A stretch of DNA of 64,000 nucleotides from Prochilodus magdalenae. Lineage: Eukaryota > Chordata > Actinopteri > Characiformes > Prochilodontidae. Location: positions 1 through 64,000 of the forward strand of contig JAMWET010000640.1 of assembly GCA_024036415.1 (NCBI GenBank). Direction: 5' to 3'. Positions 24,401 to 32,200 of this stretch are shown piece by piece. A program made the translations under genes and the position numbers. The notes under the pieces were generated by a model that did no database searches, was not told the origin of the DNA, and saw nothing but the letters and a program-made list of their open reading frames with translations. Each line of letters begins with the position of its first letter. The first letter of the stretch is position 1.

Positions 24401-26276
24401 TCACGTGTCCAGAAAGCCTGGGGTCACTCCACCTAAACCCCTACTGCAACATCTGCAGGAACTGGGTGAGGATATTCAAGCTGCATGGGATGGATTATCA
24501 CAGGACACCATTAGGAACCTCTACAGCTCCATGCCGAGACGCCTGATGCCATACTGAGAGACAGACTTCTGTATGTGTAGTTCAATAAATACTGATCATA
24601 TCAGTCTAAATTGATCATCATTTATTGATCCTGGTGACCTTTATCTTCCTTCCCAGTAGCATTGCAGGTGTAGCTACTCTTTGGATGATGAGTGTACTTT
24701 CTTTCCATATAGGAGCTTCAGACGTCTGGTTCCCATCACCACCAGCCATGAACTCTCTAGAACGGAGTATTTCACAGCATACTGAATGACTTCAACCACC
24801 AACAACTGAAGTATTGGAACATTTGGAAATCAGTGGACCTCCCAGTTATTAACTGGATTGGTTTACCTGATGGTTGGGGTGTAAACAAGTCATTCAGAGT
24901 GTGTTGAGGTGAAATGCCCCGCTCTTTAGAAACCTACCGACTCAGAATCGCTTACAGTAGTGGAACCAGACGTCTGAAAAACAAATCATGGCACACTTGG
25001 TTAAATATGGCGGCATGGTGGAGCAGTGGGCAGCGCTGACACCTCATAGCAAGAAGAGCCTGGGTTTGATTGCCAGATGGGGCACCCGGGGTCCCTTCTG
25101 TGTGGAGTTTGCATGTTGTCCCTGTGTCCGAGTGGTTTCCTCCGGGTGCTCTCGTTCCCTCCCACAGTCCAAAGACATGCGGTCAGTTGAACTGTTGGGT
25201 GTTAAACTCCCCCCTAGGTATCTCTGTATTCCTCTTTCTAGGTTTCAGTGCTGACCCAGCGTCTGAGCTCAAGGCGAGTTCTCTGACGGAATACTAAGCA
25301 CGGTTGTAACTCGCTCTGGATAAGGGCGTCTGCTAAATGATTAAAAAGTAAAAGTAGTGTGAGAGTGTGTGTGAACGTGAACACCTGTCTGTGTCTGCCC
25401 TCCGATGTATCCTGCTATCCCCCCTTGCTGGGAGCTGGGATAGGCTCTGGCACCAGAATTTGTCAAACTCCTGCATACGACTGTAAGGCCACACAGGTAG
25501 ACCTATGTCTCTGCATACATAGGCTAGTCTTGCTTGCCTCAGTTTAAACTCTTAAGAGGTAAATCCCTTTAAAAGCTCCCTCAGCTAAAGTTATTACCAG
25601 GTATAGATTGTGTGAAGCCTCCGAACCTCCAGTATTTTACCACAATCGTCATGATCGGAAGACATATGTAGGTTAACTGGTCAGTTAGGAATGTCAGTGA
25701 AGTGGCACTTGCAGACATGGTGACCCCTGGTACTCGTCACACTCACTGTAAAGAAACTGAGCCTCTCCAATCAACCATTTCACACCAAACCCACTCTGCA
25801 TGACGTGGTCAACGCTGGTGGGTGCTGTCAGGCCAGGGTCCTGGAGGGCCTGCAGCCCACTGAGGTGGTTCTCCTGCTCTGGCACACCCAGTAAACCCCG
25901 CACTTCCAACCCATGACCCCTCTGTCTCCCAGCTCACCTGTAAGTAAGGGTAGGTGTTTTTGATCAGGTAATACATCTTCCTGTGTGAGTTAAGGTCTCC
26001 GAGGGTCAGCTTTTCGCTGGCCCCTTCTTTGGTCTTCCCTTTAGACCTTTCTTCCAGGGTGTCCTCCAGTCGAATGCGCTTCACCTCTCTTCCCCCCTGC
26101 ACCGCGGCCTCCATGGATAGGGCCAGAAGATCCCGGAGATCCACCGTCCTCTTCTGTCTGAAAGCTGCGATCCTGCTGGACAGCACGCCGGCGTACAGGT
26201 GGTAAATCACGCCGAGCCCGAGAAGACAGAACACCGCTACTCCGAGCGGGGACAGCCGAATGCCCATCGGTGCCAT
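18216..26276 (-). CDS. bpnt2: Golgi-resident adenosine 3',5'-bisphosphate 3'-phosphatase (gPAPP), five coding exons
   Basis: The enzyme removes the 3'-phosphate of PAP, the by-product of Golgi sulfotransferases, giving AMP and relieving product inhibition of sulfation. Coding exons, in transcript order, are 26276-25938, 22313-22154, 21166-21071, 19617-19456 and 18484-18216. Every junction is GT/AG and the frame stays open for 341 residues (human about 359). Residues 12-30 form the single signal-anchor helix and the catalytic domain is lumenal. The inositol-monophosphatase-family metal motif WIDPLDATQ (Asp157, Asp160), the acidic pair Glu117-Glu118, and [10 protein letters not shown] (Asp283) are intact. 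Asn242 sits in an N-S-T sequon, fitting a lumenal site known in the family. Start chosen because [20 protein letters not shown] matches the conserved vertebrate N-terminus. Paralogue BPNT1 is cytosolic and lacks the anchor. Very likely functional. Confidence 0.95.
18541..19290 (+). mobile_element. Tc1-like element, family A, with both termini (bpnt2 intron 4)
   Basis: The left end TACACTCATCATCAACAGCT and the right end GTGCAGCTGTTGTTTTGATG (then ATGAGTGTA) are inverted copies; the left has lost five bases. At 750 bp it is about half a full Tc1. Fragments of the transposase C-terminus ([15 protein letters not shown] near 19045) are in several frames. It is antisense to bpnt2 and lies wholly in the intron, so splicing should remove it. 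Confidence 0.75.
19456..19617 (-). CDS. bpnt2: bpnt2 coding exon 4
   Basis: 162 nt from CCTCAG|CT to AGCAG|GTACTG. It encodes [10 protein letters not shown], then [20 protein letters not shown], then the [13 protein letters not shown] stretch with the N-glycosylation sequon and the glycine-rich PAGGAG loop of the family. Confidence 0.94.
19908..20052 (+). mobile_element. Short dispersed repeat of SINE/LINE-tail type (bpnt2 intron 3)
   Basis: The segment from TTCATTCATCTTCTAAGCCG through GAGCCTATCACAGCAC and CACCCTGGACAAGGCC to ACACATTCATA is the reverse-orientation counterpart of the GGGATAGGCTCCAG-type sequences at 25430 and 58450-58690. This pattern is common across teleost genomes. No coding function. 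Confidence 0.55.
20057..20395 (+). mobile_element. 3' end of a non-LTR retrotransposon (bpnt2 intron 3)
   Basis: The plus-strand frame reads [20 protein letters not shown] then [15 protein letters not shown]. This is the conserved tail that follows the reverse transcriptase in L2/Rex1/CR1-like LINEs. The element ends GGGATCAATAAAGTATCTAT, which merges into an ATCT/ATCC microsatellite, the normal 3' terminus of such elements. It is 5'-truncated, as usual for LINE insertions, and inactive. Confidence 0.75.
20388..20850. repeat. ATCC/ATCT microsatellite
   Basis: About 460 bp of tetranucleotide repeat, mostly ATCC with ATCT and ACCT variants. It grew from the 3' tail of the LINE fragment just upstream. 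The long plus-strand frame of IHPS repeats across it is an artefact. Confidence 0.95.
21071..21166 (-). CDS. bpnt2: bpnt2 coding exon 3
   Basis: 96 nt after a long pyrimidine tract (the poly-A run at 21180 on the plus strand) ending CATCAG|AG. The translation [20 protein letters not shown] and [11 protein letters not shown] is a beta-strand core of the fold. It ends on the first base of a split alanine codon at TCACAG|GTGTGT. Confidence 0.94.
22154..22313 (-). CDS. bpnt2: bpnt2 coding exon 2
   Basis: 160 nt, entering in phase 0 after a TTATTAG acceptor and leaving after one base of a split glutamate codon at CACAG|GTGCGT. It encodes VNSEEHD, which supplies metal-binding acids, and the family signature [12 protein letters not shown] with two metal-binding aspartates. 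Confidence 0.95.
22750..23570. repeat. 23-bp minisatellite (bpnt2 intron 1)
   Basis: The unit is GGTACCGACAGATACAGGAC plus CAC, about 35 copies. A left block of GGTACTGACAGATACAGGAT type gives way to a right block with GGTACCGAC (KpnI-like palindrome GGTACC) and then GGTGCCGAC and GGTACTAAC variants. A more diverged approach zone runs from 22500. As 23 is not a multiple of three, the minus-strand frames shift phase through the array and carry the same [14 protein letters not shown] repeat. Confidence 0.93.
24059..24695 (+). mobile_element. Tc1-like element, family A (bpnt2 intron 1)
   Basis: It contains the GCACCCAGAAGGAATCAACC head, the TGATGCCTCCATGAGTCATC block, a broken transposase tail (GGGATGGATTATCACAGGAC) and the GGATGATGAGTGTA terminus. 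The left outer end is lost. Same internal deletion as its relatives; not coding. Confidence 0.7.
25009..25345 (+). mobile_element. tRNA-headed SINE (bpnt2 intron 1)
   Basis: The head GGCGGCATGGTGGAGCAGTG resembles a Pol III A-box region and GGGTTTGATTGCCAGATG a B-box (GGTTCRANNCC-like, mutated). The body carries the GTGGAGTTTGCATGTTGTCC and CCTCCCACAGTCCAAAGACA blocks. The tail CTGGATAAGGGCGTCTGCTA plus AATG is a frequent teleost SINE/LINE tail. Sense relative to the plus strand, antisense to bpnt2. Confidence 0.7.
25938..26276 (-). CDS. bpnt2: bpnt2 coding exon 1
   Basis: 113 full codons, leaving phase 0 at donor CAG|GTGAGC. It encodes the short cytoplasmic tail, the signal-anchor helix, a linker with [10 protein letters not shown], and the start of the phosphatase domain (KLTLGD, then [13 protein letters not shown]). 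The linker is shorter than in human, where this part is Gly/Ala-rich, which accounts for most of the length difference. Confidence 0.94.
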
Positions 26277-26780
26277 TGCTGCAGCTGTTGGAGTGCTAGT
26301 CGCTATACACTAAGCTCACGGAGACTTTTACTGAGCAGCTAGCTGTTCTGGTCGGCAGTAAATGTGGACATTGTTGTTCTGCGATGTGTAAAGCGGAGTC
26401 TAAATGGAGACAGCTTTAGCTCCACTGCTAACTAACTATGCTGGCTAACGCTACACAGACCTGCAGTAATGTGTCCACTGACTTACGCCGACTCGCCAGT
26501 CCAGAAGCTCTCTTTCCAAGGACTGTCAGTAGCTGCAGATGTTTATAAGAGCCTAAGTGTCTGACTCTGGGAAGAACAGACGGCCACTGTGAAGCTCTGC
26601 AGAAGCTCAGACTTGTTCCACGTCCGCGATGGATGACGCCGCACACACAAACACATACACGGTCCGCTTCTGCTTCCGGGTCGAAAAACCGGATGTGTTC
26701 CAAACCGCGCGCTGCAAGAGAAGCAGTGCACAACGTAGTGTGCTACGTCCGCCATGGTTTTCTGGAATCTCACCAGTAAA
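26277..26780 (-). promoter_or_regulatory. Proposed bpnt2 promoter and 5' UTR
   Basis: Immediately upstream of the bpnt2 start codon, CpG dinucleotides become frequent (26620-26760) and there is no TATA box. An ETS-type site (CTTCCGGG, 26674) and a second CCGGA word (CCGGATGTG) lie 13 bp apart, with a YY1-like CCGCCATGG at about 26750. These are common in housekeeping promoters. The transcription start is not fixed by sequence alone. Confidence 0.5.
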
Positions 26781-27394
26781 TTTGGGGCCGGCTGTGACCC
26801 AAATCGACCTGTTGTTTGGTAATAAACCCCACAAACAAACAATGAATATTAACAATGAGGAATTCAGACCTTTAACAACGATAATGAGTTCATTTGGAGG
26901 GGGCTGTCCTAAACCCAACCCCCCACATTTTATACATGCACAAACAAAACATGTTATTTTGTAGATATGTTTAAAGATTAAATTTGATTAAATTTAATGC
27001 TTTCTTATAGCCCCATACCACCAATCCCCATAATTAAAAAAAAAAAAAAATAGTCTAATAGTTTAATAGACTGATGACTGATCCACAGTTCCAGTTAGCC
27101 AGTTAACGTAAGCCCAAAATCAAGTCTGTCAAATCAGAAAAGAGATGAAGGTCATTTCTACTGGACAGTCCTCACCTTTGGCCTTAAGTTATCTGCCTAA
27201 TTGAGAATTTGTAAGATAAATAAAGCCTTTTATTTGCAATTCATAAAATATCAATTTGTGGTTTCCAGATATTGATACAATATTGCCATGCAAAAATATT
27301 GAAATGGTTTGCCCCGACCTCTATTTCTTCCGAAACCAGAAATCTCACTCCTGAGACTAGCATAGCACCACAATGGTTGCACTTTTCATTGAAG

Positions 27395-27640
27395 CTGGCA
27401 TGCCCCTTTACAGTTTATGTATGTGGCAGACACTTATATCCAGAGCAACAGCTGACAAAATCTGACTTAGTCAGGTAGGTGAAGGCAGTGATCGGAGTCT
27501 TGCTTAAGATGTCCTAGTAGTAATAGTAGTAGTAGTGTAAGGTGCCCGGCCTAAGTGGGGGACTGAGCCCTGATCTACAGCGTGGGATGCAGATGTGTGA
27601 CCCACTATGCTATACCAACCACTTCACTGCCTATCCTTTG
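27395..27640 (-). mobile_element. SINE-like repeat in the bpnt2-mff spacer
   Basis: The block TGGCAGACACTTATATCCAG plus AGCAAC is the reverse complement of the teleost tail word seen at 25320 (CTGGATAAGGGCGTCTGC). It continues through CTTGCTTAAGATGTCC and ends near TGTGACCCACTATGCTATAC, which resembles a decayed tRNA-like head in reverse. A trinucleotide run (AGT) lies at 27518-27537. Confidence 0.5.
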
Positions 27641-27736
27641 TTTGCCTTGCCATCTTTACCTGGAATCATCTGGTCACTGAGTTGCTGTACTATTCGTGAA
27701 ATTGCCCAAATACACAAGCTTGTATCTAAATATACC

Positions 27737-27875
27737 CACCATCAAAAAAAACATAGCTGCACCCACCACGGCCCGGCTCCATACTGAGAGACACTACTTC
27801 TGTATGTGTAGCTCAATAAATATTGACCATATCAGTCTAAATGTATCATCGTGTACTGTTCCTGACTGTATAATA
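27737..27875 (+). mobile_element. Minimal Tc1-like family A remnant
   Basis: Only the two ends remain: ATAGCTGCACCCACC is joined to GGCTCCATACTGAGAGACAC, then the TCAATAAATATTGACCATAT tail. The central kilobase is gone. Confidence 0.6.
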
Positions 27876-27920
27876 CACAAACAGGAAGAGTATAACGGTG
27901 CTGAATTCACCATGGTCTGC

Positions 27921-27926
27921 TTTATT
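27921..27926 (-). other. Candidate mff poly(A) signal
   Basis: TTTATT on the plus strand is AATAAA for a minus-strand transcript. It lies 1.2 kb after the mff stop codon and before the Tc1 remnant. It is plausible but not unique, so confidence is low. Confidence 0.3.
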
Positions 27927-28354
27927 GTACAAATGTAACACCTGAACAAATGATGACTGTAAAAGAGCGATTATGGTTCATAAGGCATGATTATTCAAAA
28001 GAACAGAGCTGCTGTGGCCCATCCAGTGATAATGAGAGCATCGTCATGTTTGTACCCCATATTTAGCTGAGAGGTAGCCTAGAGAGTCACACGTGTTACT
28101 GGAAATAAATAATGAGGCAGTGAGTTCAAACATCAACACAAGCATTCAGGTACACAAAATACTTTGTCTCAGTGGAATGGCTGTATTATCCAGCACCCAA
28201 CACGATTAGGCAACAACATGCTGAAACTCCATATATTACAACATTTACAACAGACACATGCTGCATAATGATTCACCGTCGGCTCCACTAGAACCGGGGT
28301 TAACAGGCAAAATGCACAATGAACATTAAACATAATTACACCACCTGTGGACCT

Positions 28355-28702
28355 TTGTACGGTGGCTGCCAAGTTGAGAATACAAATTTCAGAAAACAAA
28401 ATGACAAAAATAAAAACAAATTACATTCAAGAAAACTAAATTACAGAAGTAAAAACAAATTTACAAGACGTAAAACACTTTTACCAGTACGGTGTTTCGG
28501 TAAAAGCGTTTTACATCTAGACCCGCCCCTTCCATCAGAATTTGCAGTTTGTAGAAGTGTTTCAGTACTGGTTAAATTGTTCCACATCTTGTAAATTTGT
28601 TTTTTCAAATGTCCTGAATTTAACTTCTTTTGTTTCTAAATTTGTTTTTATTTTTGTCTTCTGAAATGATAATTTGTTGTGCACTTCTCAGCCACCATAC
28701 AT
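28355..28702. mobile_element. Foldback (long inverted repeat) element
   Basis: The left arm begins TACGGTGGCTGCC and runs through ACAAAATGACAAAAATAAAA. The right arm carries TTTTATTTTTGTCTTCTGAA and ends CAGCCACCATA. The arms are about 130 bp and pair with mismatches around a loop containing TTTTACATCTAGACCCGCCC. It would form a long hairpin. If the mff transcript reaches 27921, this hairpin is in its 3' UTR. Confidence 0.7.
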
Positions 28703-29140
28703 TTGGCTTATACTGGATTCCACCAGACTGGTCTCTCTTGTGGCTAGTAAAACTGACCTGAGTTATGAATGCTGGAAATTGCTATAAATGGTCAAATTTG
28801 CTTCTATGCTTTCCCTAATCAGATATATATGATTAGACATAGATGCTGATATGTGATTGCTGAATTGACCATGTCTATGAACATGAACATATGTAAACAT
28901 GGCCCGAATAGACTTTTAGCTTTAGTTAAAATGAGATAACTGTATGGTTAACTGAACTGGATGTACAATACTGTTTCCAGTCAAAACAGTGGCAGTGACT
29001 GGAAATGAATAATTAATAATTAATGAAGGGGAATCTTTGTCGTTTCCCTCAGTGCTGTAGATATATCTAAAATCCCCATCTGACAACCTTTCCAGATGCA
29101 GCCTGAAAGGCTTAGCCAAATGAAGCTTTGGCTCCAGTGG

Positions 29141-29272
29141 TCAGCGACGGAGCCAGATCCATGTGTTGACCAGCCAGAATGCCACGGTGAGCGAGTACAT
29201 GACCATCTCCCGTTTGGCTCTCTCTTTATTCTCCTGCTCCAGCAGCTGAAGCCTTCGGTTCAGCTTTATGAT
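29141..29272 (-). CDS. mff: mff last coding exon with stop
   Basis: Acceptor ACCGATCAG|ATC. It encodes IIKLNRRLQLLEQENKERAK then REMVMYSLTVAFWLVNTWIW then LRR and TGA. This is the leucine-rich coiled coil and tail anchor, almost the same as in mammals, so it is the most secure part of the gene. Confidence 0.96.
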   Translation of the reverse strand: MIKLNRRLQLLEQENKERAKREMVMYSLTVAFWLVNTWIWLRR

Positions 29273-32200
29273 CTGATCGGTTTATAGAAAACAGAAAGAC
29301 ACAGATTCAGTTCGGAAAGGTGTGATTCAGCTCAAATCAATCTGATTACTAAACAAAACATAACTGGGGAGTGATACATGGTTGGACAAGGTTTTTAGGA
29401 CTTTCTACTCAAGCGAATCATAAACTGTAAATACCATAGATGAATCTGATTTCAGAGTGGGAAGTTTGGGAAGTGATTCAATTCAGAAAACATAAAATCT
29501 GATCAGATTTTGGCGTTTGTCCAATGACTCAATAGAGATGAATAGGATCATAGCGTGGTATTTGACAAGTGATTCAGTTAATATGAGTCTGATTACAGAG
29601 TGGTGTTTCAGGAGTGATTTGGTTCATATGAATCTGATTACTGGGTGGTGTTTCAGGAGTAATTTGGTTATATGAATCTGATTACAGAGTGGTGTTTCAG
29701 GAGTGATTTAGTTCATATGAGTCTGATTACAGAGTGGTGTTTCAGGAGTGATTTGGTTCATATGAGTCTCATTACCGAGTGGTGTCTCAGGAGTGATTTG
29801 GTTCATATGAGTCTGATTACAGAGTGATGCTTAAGGCGGGATTTGGTTCATATGAATCTGATTACCGAGTGGTGTCTCAGGAGTGATTTGGTTCATATGA
29901 GTCTGATTACAGAGTGGTGTTTCAGGAGTGATTTGGTTCATATGAATCTGATTACACAGTGTTGTTTCAGGAGTGATTTGGTTCATATGAGTCTGATTAC
30001 AGAGTGATGCTTAAGGCGGGATTTGGTTCATATGAATCTGATTACCGAGTGGTGTCTCAGGAGTGATTTGGTTCATATGAGTCTGATTACAGAGTGGTGT
30101 TTCAGGAGTGATTTGGTTCATATGAATCTGATTACACAGTGTTGTTTCAGGAGTGATTTGGTTCATATGAGTCTGATTACAGAGTGGTGTTTCAGGAGTG
30201 ATTTGGTTCATCCAAACACGTTTACAGAGTGGCGTTCAGAACTGATTCAGTTCAATGGAATCTGATTATAAAGTGGTGTTTCAGGAGTGATTTAGATCAG
30301 TGGAATCTGATTATAAAGTGGTGTTTCAGGACTGATTTAGTTCAATGGAATCTGATTATAAAGTGGTGTTTCAGGAGTGATTTAGTTCAGTGGAATCCGA
30401 TTATAAAGTGGTGTTTCAGGAGTGATTTAGTTCAATGGAATCTGATTATAAAGTGGTGTTTCAGGACTGATTTAGTTCAGTGGAATCTGATTATAAAGGG
30501 GTGTTTCAGGAGTGATTTAGATCAGTGGAATCTGATTATAAAGTGGGGTTTCAGGAGTGATTAAGGTCAGATGAATCCAAACATAAGCCATTATGCAATA
30601 CCTGTCGTCTCAGGCCTGCAGCATCCACTAGCGAGGCATCATCTGGAGTGCTCTCTAGACTAGCATCCAAAGTTGCGAGAGCAGCTCTGCCATGACACAA
30701 GCACAACACTGTATATTAAAGCAAAACATGCACCTACATTTTCTTGTTTTTTGCATTTCATCACTAAAAAATTATTTAGTAAACGCTGTAGTGCGTGTGT
30801 TCTGTTGACTTGACATGTTACTTGACAGCATGACAATACACTCGAGGGAAACGACTACCTTTACAGAGCCTTACTAACTTTATCCAATTAAAGTAACTCT
30901 GACAAGACAATGTGCACTTTTCCTCTTTACAGCAAAAATAGTTCATTCAGTTCATATGTTGAATTTTGAAGCCTGTGTTTTGTTTGGGTGGTGGGGGGGG
31001 AGATTGTGTGTGTATCGCTTTAAATGCCTCTTAGTCTTTCCCAACATGATGAACGTGTGATGACTCAGCCACAGAAGGCAAGTATAGTATAGTATAGTGC
31101 CTAGAATGATCTGTCCTGTGTGCTGTAGCTCTAGGGTCTCATCACTTATCCCCTCACACTCAATCTTCACCGTTTCCCTTCTTTCAAAGCACTGCTCTTT
31201 CAGCACCCCTGATTGGATATTGCACGGTTTGGTTTTGCCTGTTTTAACAGATTTCACCCCTGCCTTAGTATAAGACGGAGATGTGGGGGTGGCAGTCGTG
31301 GGCTGGAGGTTAGGGAACCAGCCTTGTGACCGGAGGGTCGCTGGTTCGATTCCCTGAACTGTCAGTAACGACTGAGGTGCACTTGAGCAAGGCACCCAAC
31401 CCCCAACTGCTCCCCGGGTGCCGTGGATAGGGTTGCCCACCACTCCGGGTAAGTGTGCTCACTGCCCCCTAGTGGGTGCGTTCACTAGTGACACTCACTA
31501 GTATGTGGGTGTTTCACTTCACGGATGGGTTAAATGCGGAGATTAAATTTTCCACTGTGGGATCAACAAGGGATTAAAATCTTAATCTTAATATTTACAG
31601 TTAACATATTTCTATTATAGTACAATAAAATGCTAAAGTGTGTCAGTTGACAAGTATGGAAAAGTGGCAGTTTCCTAATATAGATGATATTAATATATAT
31701 ATATATATATAAAATATAATATATAATATATCTTAATATATTGATACTAGGCTCTAAAATATTATGGCATATCCAGGTCATCTTAGCTTAGGCCTGAACA
31801 TGAACATGCCCTCCTCAACAACTTTGCTCTATCTAGTCTTTTTCTTTGAAAGACTGAAGTGAGATGAATTAGTGAAAGATATTAACGATAATAACCCATG
31901 TTCATTTGTTTGGTTGTAGTTTCACTTTTGAACAACATTCAGGTGAAGAATGCTCTCTGGCTGTTTTCTAAATCTTGTTTAGCCAGCGCTAAACAGAGCT
32001 ACGAGACCAAAAGAGAGGGCGGCGAATCAGCTCAGCTGATTCATACAAGGTTAGGAACTATGTAGTATGTATTAAAGTATAAAATCACTTGGGTTAAGAA
32101 ACATCTCCACTCATTACTAACTCTATCTCTGGTGTCAGTGATGAGAAGTGTTGGTGTTTAGCTGGGTAAGGAGCTCACCGCTGGTGGCGGTCGTCCAGCA

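Noticed and set aside
26629..26964. 111-codon plus-strand frame upstream of bpnt2, as a possible divergent gene
   Set aside because: It lies in the CpG-rich promoter where stops are rare; no domain is visible and the second half is low complexity.
31286..31360. Functional tRNA gene at the SINE head
   Set aside because: A and B boxes are present, but the acceptor and anticodon stems do not pair and SINE body sequence follows.
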